Positions 39,650 to 47,615 of a stretch of 64,000 nucleotides of DNA are shown in pieces (positions within the stretch are counted from its first letter, which is position 1; every line of letters begins with the position of its first letter). A model generated the notes under the pieces. The model did not search any database and was not told the origin of the DNA. It was given only the letters and a program-made list of their open reading frames with translations. Origin of the DNA: CAMDHY01 sp046156265 (GTDB lineage: Bacteria > Pseudomonadota > Alphaproteobacteria > Rhizobiales > Segnochrobactraceae); the NCBI RefSeq assembly GCF_046156265.1, contig NZ_JAWDIR010000005.1:1-64000 (forward strand), written 5' to 3'. Both the position numbers and the translations under genes were made by a program.

Positions 39650-40180
39650 TCAGTCCCGTCCGTCCGCCCGCTCGCCCGTTCGTCCGCCGCGCAGCGCCTC
39701 GAGCACGATCAGCGCCGCCCCGGCGACGATCGCCGCATCGGCGACGTTGAACACGTACCACGAGAAATCTGCCACATGAAAATGAACGAAATCGACAACG
39801 GCGCCGTAGACGACGCGATCGACGCCGTTGCCGACAGCACCACCGACGACGAGCCCGAGGGCGATCGCCGACAGCCGGCTCGTCGTGCGCACCATCCAGG
39901 TGGCGAGTGCGATGGTGGCGACGACGGTGACGCCGACGAGCAGCCAGCGGCCGAGGTCGGAATCCTGCTGGAACAGCCCGTAGGAGACGCCGCGGTTCCA
40001 CACCAGCACGAAGTCGAGGAACGGCGTGATCCGGATCGGACCGGTCGCCTCCAGCGCCAGGTCGTCGAGCACCCAGAGCTTGGTGGCGAGGTCGACGATG
40101 AACACCAGCGCCGCGACGCCGATGCCGACCTTCAGATGCGGGCCGATGCCGCGCCGCGCCGCGCCGTCCACAGCGCTCAA
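39650..40180 (-). CDS. lspA: Lipoprotein signal peptidase (signal peptidase II)
   Basis: 176-aa inner-membrane aspartic peptidase that removes lipoprotein signal peptides. Four helices; conserved LVWNRGVSYGLF, the first catalytic Asp in VGNGVDRVVYGAVVDFVHFH, and the second in FNVADAAI. The start appears to be TTG at 40180 overlapping the pepA stop (TTGA); GTG at 40171 is the alternative. No ATG is available before the first helix (VGIGVAALVFIVDLAT). It is coupled to pepA upstream, and the next gene encodes a lipoprotein substrate. Confidence 0.93.
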   Translation of the reverse strand: MSAVDGAARRGIGPHLKVGIGVAALVFIVDLATKLWVLDDLALEATGPIRITPFLDFVLVWNRGVSYGLFQQDSDLGRWLLVGVTVVATIALATWMVRTTSRLSAIALGLVVGGAVGNGVDRVVYGAVVDFVHFHVADFSWYVFNVADAAIVAGAALIVLEALRGGRTGERADGRD

Positions 40181-41577
40181 GCGCCCGCCCCGTAGCGCGC
40201 CTTGAAGAGGGCGTAGAGGGCGCGTGCCGAATGGGCCTCGCCGCCCTCCGGCCGGCCGGGCTTCGCCGACGGCACCCAGGCGAAGACGTCGAGGTGGGCC
40301 CAGGTCTTCGCCTTCTCGACGAAGCGCGACAGGAACAGCGCCGCGGTGATCGAGCCGGCGAAGGCGCCGCCGGAGATGTGGTTGATGTCGGACACCTTGG
40401 AGTCGAGCATCTTCTCGTAGGGCCGCCACAGCGGCATCCGCCACAGCGGGTCGCCGACGGCGGTGCCGGCCGCCAGCAGCGCCTCGGCGAAGCCGTCGTC
40501 GTCGGTATAGAGCGGCGGCAGGTCGGGCCCGAGCGCCACCCGCGCCGCCCCGGTCAGCGTCGCGAAGTCGACGATCACCTCGGGCGCCTCCTCGTCGGCC
40601 AGCGCCAGTGCGTCGGCGAGGATGAGGCGGCCCTCGGCGTCGGTGTTGCCGATCTCGACCGTGATGCCCTTGCGGCTCCGATAGACGTCGCCCGGCCGGA
40701 AGGCGTTGCCGGAGATCGAATTCTCCACCGCCGCCACCAGCAGCCTGAGCCGCACCGGCAGGCCGGCGTCCATGATCATGTCGGCGAGCGCGATCGCCGC
40801 TGCGGCGCCGCCCATATCCTTCTTCATCAGGAGCATGGAGGCGTCGGGCTTGATGTTGAGGCCGCCGGTGTCGAAGGCGACGCCCTTGCCGACCAGCGTC
40901 ACCTTCGGGTGCGCCGGATTGCCCCAGGTGAGGTCGACGAGGCGCGGCGCCCGCGTGCTGGCGGCGCCGACGGCGTGGATGAGCGGGAAGTTCCGGGCGA
41001 GCAGGTCCTCGCCGACGATCGTCTCGAAATCGGCGCCGTGGCGCTCGGCCAGCGCGCGGACGGCGTCGGCGATCTCCGCCGGCCCGAGATCGTTCGCCGG
41101 CGTGTTGACGAGATCGCGGCCGCGGAAGACCGCATCGGCGATGCGGGCGATCTCCGCCCCGTCGGCGCCCTCCGGCAGGACGAGCCGTGGCGCCGTCTTG
41201 CGGCGGCTGCGGTAGCGCTCGAAGCGGTAGGAGCCGAGCGCGAAGGCGAGGGCCGCGGCCGCCGGATCTTCGAAGCCGGACGCGAGCGTGTAGGTGCCGG
41301 CCGGCAGGGCAGTGGCGAGCACACCGGCGGCGAGCGGGTCGACGGCGGGGATGCGCCCGGCGGCCTGCGGCTTGCCGAGACCGAGCACCGCGGCCACCGG
41401 CCGGCCGGTCTCGCCCGGCAGCGCCACGACCGCCCCGGCGCCGGCCTCGAAGCCGGTGGCGGCGAGCCAGGCGGCGGCGGCCGGCGGCAGCCGCGCCGCC
41501 AGCGCCTCGATCCCGTCCGGGCGCACGGCATGGACGGGGACCGCATCGGCGGTCGGCGGGGCGAAGCAGTCTGGCAT
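40177..41577 (-). CDS. Leucyl aminopeptidase family (M17) cytosol aminopeptidase
   Basis: 466-aa dimetallic aminopeptidase. The M17 metal and catalytic residues are present: VGKGVAFDTGGLNIKPDASM, MKKDMGGAAAAIALAD, the signature NTDAEGRLILADAL, and VDFATLTGAARVALG. The N-terminal domain is shorter and diverged from E. coli PepA, as in the rhizobial 'PepB-like' branch. ATG 41577 starts the family alignment. Last base pairs overlap the lspA start, so peptide breakdown and lipoprotein processing genes share a transcript with bamF-like and the M16 pair. Confidence 0.92.
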   Translation of the reverse strand: MPDCFAPPTADAVPVHAVRPDGIEALAARLPPAAAAWLAATGFEAGAGAVVALPGETGRPVAAVLGLGKPQAAGRIPAVDPLAAGVLATALPAGTYTLASGFEDPAAAALAFALGSYRFERYRSRRKTAPRLVLPEGADGAEIARIADAVFRGRDLVNTPANDLGPAEIADAVRALAERHGADFETIVGEDLLARNFPLIHAVGAASTRAPRLVDLTWGNPAHPKVTLVGKGVAFDTGGLNIKPDASMLLMKKDMGGAAAAIALADMIMDAGLPVRLRLLVAAVENSISGNAFRPGDVYRSRKGITVEIGNTDAEGRLILADALALADEEAPEVIVDFATLTGAARVALGPDLPPLYTDDDGFAEALLAAGTAVGDPLWRMPLWRPYEKMLDSKVSDINHISGGAFAGSITAALFLSRFVEKAKTWAHLDVFAWVPSAKPGRPEGGEAHSARALYALFKARYGAGA

Positions 41578-41782
41578 GGGGCGGGTTCCGGCGCGGCGGG
41601 GAGGGCGTGTCGCGGCGGAAGGTAGAAAGCGGGCGGCCCCTCGGCAAGCGCCGTCGCGCATCGCGGACCGGGCAGAGGAAGCCGCGGTGCGCTCGGCCGG
41701 GACGGGGAGGGCCTGCGATGGGCCGCTGGACGGGGAGGGGAGGGGGAGCGTGCTCAGGCCCGCGCAGCGGGCCGTCAGGGCC

Positions 41783-41956
41783 TCAGAAGAGGTAGCCCAT
41801 CAGGTCGACGATCGGGCCGCCGACGGCGACCAGCGCCACCAGGATGGCGGTCGCGATCAATCCGGCGACGAGGCCGAACTCGGCCGTCGCGCGCTGGGCG
41901 GTCACCGGCTTGACGCGGGCCTGCATGCCCCTGATCCCTGTCTTGCGCTCGTGCAT
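41783..41956 (-). CDS. Orphan Flp-type (type IVb) pilin-like small protein
   Basis: 57-aa protein with one hydrophobic helix. RATAEFGLVAGLIATAILVA matches the Flp/Fap core ATAIEYGLIAALIAVVI. It differs in two places: the residue before the usual cleavage site is Arg22 instead of Gly, and one residue is missing between Ala and the conserved Glu (Glu26-Phe27 instead of Glu-Tyr). No tad/cpa assembly genes are nearby. ATG 41956 follows GAGG at 6-nt spacing; ATG 41926 is alternative. It may be a diverged pilin or a minor pseudopilin. Confidence 0.65.
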   Translation of the reverse strand: MHERKTGIRGMQARVKPVTAQRATAEFGLVAGLIATAILVALVAVGGPIVDLMGYLF

Positions 41957-42112
41957 CCACGACCTCTGGCGCCGTCGCCGTCGTTGCGGTCTGCCCCGGA
42001 GCCGTGCAGCATCCTCGCCGCCGCCCCTTGCCAGCACGTTAAGGCCGCCAGATCGCCGCCGCGGGGCTGCGACAGGGTTAACGGGGGGTTGTCGGGGGAG
42101 TGGAGGCCAGGC

Positions 42113-42835
42113 TTGCTTCAGCGACGGCTCGTCCTGCTGCCCGGTCTCGACGGGTCCGGCCGGCTGTTCGGACCGTTCAGCGATAGCGTCTCGGACTTCC
42201 TCGAGCCGACGCCGCTTGCCTATCCGCCCGATCGTCGGTGGGGTTACGACGACCTTCTGCCATTCGTGATCGCGCGGCTGCCGCCCGGCAGCAGTATCGT
42301 TCTCGGCGAGAGCTTCTCCGGGCCGCTGGCGGTGATGCTGGCGGCCGCGGCGCCCGGCCGCGTCGCAGCCGTCGTGCTCGTCTCCAGTTTCACGCACCTG
42401 CCGGTGCCCCGGGCCTTTGCGACCCTCGCCCGGTGGGCCCCTGCCTCCCGCTCTCCGGCAGGTGTCATAGAGTTCGTCCTCACGAGCTCCGGCACGCCGC
42501 CGGCGATGCGCGACGAACTGCTGCGGCAAGTCCGGTCGCTCTCGCCACGACTGGTGGAGCGCCGCCTGCGAGCGGTCTTCGAGACCGATACGGCCACGAT
42601 GCTTGCCGGCCTTGCCTGCCCTGTTCTCGCCATCCACGGGCGCGGGGATCGCCTCGTCCCGCTCTGGTGGGCGAAGCGTGATCTCGGCCGCCACCGGACC
42701 GTCGCGTTCCGGGTCGTCGAGGGACCGCACATGCTGCTCCAGACGTCGCCAGGGGCCGTCGCAGCGGTCCTTCTCGACTGGAGCGGATCGGGCGCGAGGA
42801 CCGCCTCGCCTCGCGATGGCAGAGGTACAGGCTGA
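42113..42835 (+). CDS. Alpha/beta-hydrolase fold protein
   Basis: 240-aa serine hydrolase. The oxyanion/strand-3 motif LVLLPGLDGSGRLFGPF opens the protein, the nucleophile elbow is VLGESFSGPLAVML (Ser in G-E-S-F-S), the acid is in AIHGRGDRLVPLWW, and the catalytic His is in VVEGPHMLLQ. The start is TTG at 42113, with GGAGG six nt upstream; no ATG or GTG fits. It stands alone between divergent pilin and convergent CBS genes. Substrate unknown (esterase, lipase or thioesterase-like). Confidence 0.82.
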   Translation: MLQRRLVLLPGLDGSGRLFGPFSDSVSDFLEPTPLAYPPDRRWGYDDLLPFVIARLPPGSSIVLGESFSGPLAVMLAAAAPGRVAAVVLVSSFTHLPVPRAFATLARWAPASRSPAGVIEFVLTSSGTPPAMRDELLRQVRSLSPRLVERRLRAVFETDTATMLAGLACPVLAIHGRGDRLVPLWWAKRDLGRHRTVAFRVVEGPHMLLQTSPGAVAAVLLDWSGSGARTASPRDGRGTG

Positions 42836-42869
42836 CGCCGCCCGCGCGTGGTTCGGCGCGCGAACGTGC

Positions 42870-43634
42870 TCAATTGTCGAGGGCGAGGAGAATACTGGTG
42901 TCTGTCACCCAGCCGACGACCGGCTCCTTCGCGCCGCCGGTGGCGGTCACGAACACGTCCTTGCACTTGGGCTGCGCATTCATGGCCGCCTTGGCGTCAC
43001 GCAGGCTGCGATCGCGACCCACGAACCCGAGCCGCGTGACCTTCTCGCCGAAATCGACCCGCTTCATGAGATCGCCGAGGGTTGCCGCCGGATCGGGTGC
43101 CGTCTGTGTGTCCACCTCCGGCGGCGAGCGGAACTGCGCGATGAGAGAGCCGTGGACCATCGCGGCGGCGCTGCCGTCGGCGTTCAGGATCGGCAGTCGC
43201 GTCACGTTGGCCTTCACCAGTAGCGCCTCGAGTTCCGCCAGGGGGACGGTCTTCAAGTCCTGATCCGCCTTCAGGTCGAAGGTGGTCATCTCCCCGCGCG
43301 GGATCATCTTGTCGACGACTTTCACCCCGTGGAGCTTATCGTCCGGCGTCAGCCGCTGGATCGTCTGCTGCAGGGATCGCGAAGCCGACTCGAAGTTTTC
43401 ACGGGAGTAGAAGAAGGCGAGCAGCGTTCCCACCCAGGTTCCGACGAGGGTTGTTATAGTCGTGAACACAAGCTCAGCGCTGAAAGCCTTCGTCATAAGC
43501 GTATAGATTGCGACAAAGGCGAGCAGCCCGAACGAGGCGCCGAGGACCAGGAAACCGAAGGTCCGCTGCGATTTGGCGTGTGCGAGGGCGATGGTCGCCT
43601 GATGTTCCGCGCTGGTAGCTGCTGTCTCCGACAT
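42870..43634 (-). CDS. Membrane-anchored CBS-domain-pair protein of unknown function
   Basis: 254-aa protein. Two membrane spans (residues about 28-50, FGFLVLGASFGLLAFVAIYTL, and about 60-78, VFTTITTLVGTWVGTLLAFF) precede a short helical stretch and a cytosolic pair of CBS-like repeats (PLAELEALLVKANVTRLPIL with MVHGSLIA; and RSLRDAKAAMNAQ with VVGWVTDTSILLA). The pair probably binds adenine nucleotides. ATG 43634 follows GGGGGAGG at 6-7 nt. A sigma70-like promoter lies just upstream in a local AT-rich stretch. No partner genes are evident; I do not recognise a named family. Confidence 0.72.
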   Translation of the reverse strand: MSETAATSAEHQATIALAHAKSQRTFGFLVLGASFGLLAFVAIYTLMTKAFSAELVFTTITTLVGTWVGTLLAFFYSRENFESASRSLQQTIQRLTPDDKLHGVKVVDKMIPRGEMTTFDLKADQDLKTVPLAELEALLVKANVTRLPILNADGSAAAMVHGSLIAQFRSPPEVDTQTAPDPAATLGDLMKRVDFGEKVTRLGFVGRDRSLRDAKAAMNAQPKCKDVFVTATGGAKEPVVGWVTDTSILLALDN

Positions 43635-43683
43635 TCGAAAGCCTCCCCCGCTGGCCCCCGGCGCTTGGCACCGTGAGATCGGG

Positions 43684-43712
43684 ATTAAAAGCCTATCGGA
43701 AGGGTCACGCAA
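43684..43712 (-). promoter_or_regulatory. Sigma70-like promoter of the membrane CBS gene
   Basis: On the minus strand, TTGCGT (43712-43707) and TTTAAT (43689-43684) are 17 bp apart in an AT-rich pocket, 50 bp upstream of the start codon. The -10 box matches 5 of 6; the -35 box is weak. Confidence 0.5.
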
Positions 43713-43773
43713 CCAAAAATTGACATATCTGATTACATTGCATCTAAAAGTTGTAGTCATGGGAGCGCCGCCC

Positions 43774-45273
43774 TCAGATCGTCTGGTTGTACGCCCCCAC
43801 CTCGGCGTTCTCGCGCAGCACGCCGTCCACCGCTGCGAACATCTCCCGCATCCGTGCCTCGGACACCGGGCTCTCCACGACCACCACGAGCTCCGGCTTG
43901 TTGGACGACGCCCGCACCAGGCCCCAGGTGCCGTCCTCCGTCGTCACCCGCACGCCGTTGACGGTGACGAGGCTCGCGATCGGCTGGCCGCCGACCGGCG
44001 CACCGGCCGCCTGCAGCGCCTCGAAGCGCGCCAGCACCCGCTCCGCCACCGCGTACTTCACCTCGTCGGCGCAGTGCGGCGACATCGTCGGCGAGCCCCA
44101 CGTCTTCGGCAGCGCCCGCTCGAGGTCCGACAGCGACTTCTCCGGGTTGCGGTCGAGCATGTCGAGGATGGCGATCGCCGAAACGAGCCCGTCGTCGTAG
44201 CCGCGTCCGATTGGCGCGTTGAAGAAGTAGTGGCCGGACTTCTCGAAACCGGCGAGCGCCTTGGTCTCATTCACCCGCCGCTTCATGTGCGAGTGGCCGG
44301 TCTTCCAGTAGTCGGTCGTCGCGCCGGCCGCCGCGAGCACAGGGTCGGTGGCGAACAGCCCGGTCGACTTCACGTCGACGACGAAGCGGGCACCCGGGTG
44401 CTCGTGGGCGAGGTCGCGGGCGAGCATGACGCCGACCTTGTCGGCGAAGATTTCCGCCCCGGTGTCGTCGACGACGCCGCAGCGGTCGCCGTCGCCGTCG
44501 AAGCCGAGGCCGACGTCGGCGCCCGTCTCCAGCACGGCATCGCGCATGGCGTGCAGCATGTGCAGGTCTTCGGGGTTCGGGTTGTAGCGCGGGAAGGTGT
44601 AGTCTAGCTCGGTGTCGAGCGGCACCACGTCGACGCCGAGCCGCTCCAGCACCTCCGGCGCAAACGCCCCGGCCGTGCCGTTGCCGCAGGCGCAGACGGC
44701 GCGCACCCGCCGCTTCAGCCTGGGCCGGCTGGTCAGGTCGTCGATGTAGCGGGCGCGAAAACCCTCGACGAAGCGGTAGCCGCCGCCAGTCCGCGTCTGG
44801 AAGGCGCCGGTCAGCACGATCTCCTTCAGCCGCCCCATCTCGTCGGGCCCGAAGGTGAGCGGCCGGCTCGCCCCCATCTTGACGCCCGTCCAGCCATTCT
44901 CGTTGTGCGAGGCGGTGACCATCGCGACGCACGGAACGTCCAGCGCAAACTGGGCGAAATAGGCCATCGGCGTCATCGCGAGGCCGATGTCGTGCACCTC
45001 GATGCCCGCCGCCATCAGGCCGTTCACCAGCGCCTGCTTGATCGAGGCCGAATAGGACCGGTAGTCGTGGGCGGTGACGAGCTCGGGCCTGACGCCGAGC
45101 TCGTGGATCAGCGTGCCGAGCCCGAGCCCCAGCGCCTGCGCCCCCATCAGGTTGAGCTCGGAGCCGAACAGCCAGCGCGCGTCGTACTCGCGAAACCCCG
45201 TCGGCTTCACCATCGGCTCCGCCTCGAAGGCGTAGGTGTTCGGCACGAGAAACGGCTTCGGCGTCGGGAACAT
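43774..45273 (-). CDS. Phosphomannomutase/phosphoglucomutase
   Basis: 499-aa alpha-D-phosphohexomutase (CpsG/AlgC type) that interconverts hexose 1- and 6-phosphates for sugar nucleotide and polysaccharide synthesis. The catalytic phosphoserine loop is VTASHNENGWTGVKMG, the metal loop GFDGDGDRCGVVDDTG, the sugar-recognition loop GEKSGHY-like segment EKSGHYFFNAPIGRGYDDG, and the phosphate-binding C domain ends the protein. The ATG follows AGGAG at 9-nt spacing. It lies downstream of pyruvate kinase with a repeat element between. Confidence 0.92.
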   Translation of the reverse strand: MFPTPKPFLVPNTYAFEAEPMVKPTGFREYDARWLFGSELNLMGAQALGLGLGTLIHELGVRPELVTAHDYRSYSASIKQALVNGLMAAGIEVHDIGLAMTPMAYFAQFALDVPCVAMVTASHNENGWTGVKMGASRPLTFGPDEMGRLKEIVLTGAFQTRTGGGYRFVEGFRARYIDDLTSRPRLKRRVRAVCACGNGTAGAFAPEVLERLGVDVVPLDTELDYTFPRYNPNPEDLHMLHAMRDAVLETGADVGLGFDGDGDRCGVVDDTGAEIFADKVGVMLARDLAHEHPGARFVVDVKSTGLFATDPVLAAAGATTDYWKTGHSHMKRRVNETKALAGFEKSGHYFFNAPIGRGYDDGLVSAIAILDMLDRNPEKSLSDLERALPKTWGSPTMSPHCADEVKYAVAERVLARFEALQAAGAPVGGQPIASLVTVNGVRVTTEDGTWGLVRASSNKPELVVVVESPVSEARMREMFAAVDGVLRENAEVGAYNQTI

Positions 45274-45329
45274 GCGGTGGGGCTCCTGCGTGCGACGGAG
45301 AGGATGTGCCTGTCGGCCCCCACTCCCAG

Positions 45330-45421
45330 CCCTCCCCCGCGAGGGGGGAGGGTTCGCGATTCAGTTGGGGCACTGGATTGCCACAAGAACGACGGAAACC
45401 CTCCCCCCTCGCGGGGGAGGG
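45330..45421. repeat. 25-bp inverted repeat with 42-nt spacer (REP/BIME-like)
   Basis: Arms 45330-45354 and 45397-45421 are perfect reverse complements. Each arm is itself nearly palindromic (CCCTCCCC...GGGGAGGG), so the element can fold as two hairpins or one long stem. It occupies most of the 217-bp gap between pyruvate kinase and phosphohexomutase genes and looks like a dispersed intergenic repeat rather than a simple terminator. Confidence 0.75.
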
Positions 45422-45490
45422 TAGGGAGGGGGGCCGCGGGCGAGGCGTCAGCTAGGGGTGAGGGCGCCCCCACGGAGACGTCGGCTTCCA

Positions 45491-46927
45491 CTATCCCCCC
45501 GACGACCCGTCGGCGCTGACGAAGGCGAGCCTGAGCAGGTTGGTCGCGCCGGGGGTGCCGAACGGGACGCCGGCCATGATTAGGATGCGCTGGCCGGGCT
45601 TGGCGAAGCCTTCCGCGACGACGACCCGGTTCGCCTTCTCGACCATGTCCTCCGGGTCGCGGGCGTCGTCGCCGACGACGGCGTGGACGCCCCAGACCAG
45701 CGACAGCCGGCGCGCCGTCTGCGGCACCGGCGAGAGGCCGATCAGCGCCGAGGCCGGGCGCTCGCGGGCGGCCCGCATCGCCGTCGTGCCCTTCGCCGTG
45801 TAGCAGACGATGGCGGCGACGTTCAGCGTCTCGGCGATCTGGCGGGCAGCGGCGCAGATCGCGTCGTTGCCGGTCGCCTCCGGCTCGGGCCGCTGCGCCT
45901 GCAGGATGCCGCGATAGACGCTCTCGCGCTCCACCGCCTCGGCGATCCGGTTCATCGTCGCAACCGCCTCCACCGGGAAGGCGCCGGCGGCCGACTCGGC
46001 CGACAGCATCACCGCGTCGGCGCCCTCGAAGACGGCGGTCGCCACGTCCGACACCTCGGCGCGCGTCGGCACCGGTGCGGAGATCATCGATTCCAGCATC
46101 TGGGTGGCGACCACCACCGGCCGGCCGGCCTTGCGGGCGGCGCGCGAGATGCGCTTCTGCAGGCCCGGCACCGCCTCGAGCGGCATTTCCACGCCGAGGT
46201 CGCCGCGCGCCACCATCAGCGCATCGGCGAGCTCGATGATCTCGTCCAGCCGCTCGATCGCCTGCGGCTTCTCGATCTTCGCCATCACCAGGGCGCGGCC
46301 GCGGGCAATCTTGCGCACCTCGGCGAGATCATCCGGGCGCTGCACGAAGGAAAGCGCGATCCAGTCGGCGCCGGCATCGAGAGCCGCGTCGAGGTCGCTG
46401 CGGTCCTTGGGCGTCAGCGCGCTCACCGGCAGCGTCGTGTCGGGACAGCTGACGCCCTTGCGGTCGGAGAGCTTGCCGCCGATCTCGACCTTTGTGACGG
46501 CGCGCTTCGGGCCGGCCTTGGTGACGACGAGCCGGACCTTGCCGTCGTCGAGCAGCAGGCGGTGGCCGGGGGCGAGCGAGCGCAGGATCTCGGGATGCGG
46601 CAGGTACACCCGGCCGACGTCACCGGGCTTGTCGTCGCTGTCGAGCACGAAGGTGGCGCCGTCGCCCAGCGTCACCGGTCCCTCGGCGAAGCGGCCGATG
46701 CGCAGCTTCGGCCCCTGCAGGTCGGCGAGGATGCCGATGGGGCGGCCGACGGTCTTCTCGACCTCGCGGATCAGCCCGACGAGGCGGCGCAGCGCCTCGT
46801 GGCTGGTGTGGCTCATGTTGATGCGGAAGCAGTCGGCGCCGGCGCGCCAGAGCCGCTCGATGACGTCCCGTTCCGAGGAGGCTGGCCCGAGCGTGGCGAG
46901 GATCTTCGCCCGCCGCTCGCGCTTCAT
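45491..46927 (-). CDS. pyk: Pyruvate kinase
   Basis: 478-aa glycolytic enzyme converting phosphoenolpyruvate and ADP to pyruvate and ATP. Motifs in order: KILATLGPASS (N terminus), RINMSHTSHEA, ILADLQGPKLRIG, the B domain (about 75-170), DWIALSFVQRPDDL, MAKIEKPQAI (catalytic Lys/metal Glu), MVARGDLGVEMP and TQMLESMI. The ATG at 46927 overlaps the stop of the upstream DUF1036 gene (ATGA). Coupling of DUF1036 and pyk is, to my knowledge, common in Rhizobiales. Confidence 0.96.
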   Translation of the reverse strand: MKRERRAKILATLGPASSERDVIERLWRAGADCFRINMSHTSHEALRRLVGLIREVEKTVGRPIGILADLQGPKLRIGRFAEGPVTLGDGATFVLDSDDKPGDVGRVYLPHPEILRSLAPGHRLLLDDGKVRLVVTKAGPKRAVTKVEIGGKLSDRKGVSCPDTTLPVSALTPKDRSDLDAALDAGADWIALSFVQRPDDLAEVRKIARGRALVMAKIEKPQAIERLDEIIELADALMVARGDLGVEMPLEAVPGLQKRISRAARKAGRPVVVATQMLESMISAPVPTRAEVSDVATAVFEGADAVMLSAESAAGAFPVEAVATMNRIAEAVERESVYRGILQAQRPEPEATGNDAICAAARQIAETLNVAAIVCYTAKGTTAMRAARERPASALIGLSPVPQTARRLSLVWGVHAVVGDDARDPEDMVEKANRVVVAEGFAKPGQRILIMAGVPFGTPGATNLLRLAFVSADGSSGG

Positions 46928-47406
46928 TGGCCGCCGGTCCCGCTCGTCGGCTTCTCGGTGAGCTGAACGGTCCAGTTGCGCTGGTCGCCGGTGTCGACCT
47001 CGAAGAAACCGGTGCGCTCGAACCCGCGGGCGAGGCAGTCTTCCGTTCCCTCGATGGTGAATTCCTTGCCGCGCGTGCACATGAACGTCTGGCCGCCCCA
47101 CTCGCCACCGTTGTCGTAGTCGACGGCATAAATGTAGAAGTAGCGGGAGTTGAGGGGGCCGCTGACGACCACTTCGCAGCTGTTGCCGGGGATGTTCCAC
47201 CATCCCTCGGTGACCCAGCTCGCTTCGTTCTTGTAGCCGATGGAGACGCCGACGTTGCCGGCGGTTTTGTTGCAGAGGCGGAAGTCCGCGTGGGCCTGCA
47301 CCGTCCCGGCCAGCACGGCACCGAAACCGACGAGCGAAAGGGTGATGAAGCCTGCGATGTGGCCTCGGCGACGGGTTCCCCTTCCCGTGAAGCCGCCCAT
47401 TTTCAT
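46924..47406 (-). CDS. DUF1036 secreted protein
   Basis: 160-aa exported protein of unknown function. Signal peptide (ITLSLVGFGAVLAGTVQAHA, residues about 20-40) is followed by a DUF1036 domain: DFRLCNKTAGNVGVSIGYK, WVTEGWWNIPGNSCEVV, YFYIYAVDYDNGGEWGG and FMCTRGKEFTIEG. Four or more conserved cysteines suggest disulfides. ATG 47406 begins the signal peptide; longer in-frame starts are unlikely. Its stop overlaps the pyk start, so the two are co-translated. A candidate -35 (TTGACA, 47469-47464 minus) lies about 60 bp upstream. Confidence 0.88.
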   Translation of the reverse strand: MKMGGFTGRGTRRRGHIAGFITLSLVGFGAVLAGTVQAHADFRLCNKTAGNVGVSIGYKNEASWVTEGWWNIPGNSCEVVVSGPLNSRYFYIYAVDYDNGGEWGGQTFMCTRGKEFTIEGTEDCLARGFERTGFFEVDTGDQRNWTVQLTEKPTSGTGGQ

Positions 47407-47615
47407 CGTGTCATCCGACCTGCGGAAATGGCTTATTTGGTACATGCGCGCTTCGTCTGTCTTTGTCAACGAATGGCCGCCGTCACGCGGTCCAAAGCCG
47501 TCCGACCGGTGGAAAACCGGCGGCGACGCTGGACTGGAACGGGGCCGCCAGGGAACGGCGGAGCGAACGTGTCGCGGAGGATTGCGGCATCGATGCGTCG
47601 GATCAAGAGGCGATT

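Noticed and set aside
42037..42083. CGTTAA...TTAACG inverted repeat between the pilin and the alpha/beta-hydrolase genes
   Set aside because: Arms of 6 bp separated by 35 bp; too weak to call an operator.
43720..43748. TTGACA with TCTAAA 17 bp later on the plus strand, a possible promoter
   Set aside because: It would read antisense into the phosphohexomutase gene; no plus-strand gene or conserved RNA follows, so there is too little to call a feature.
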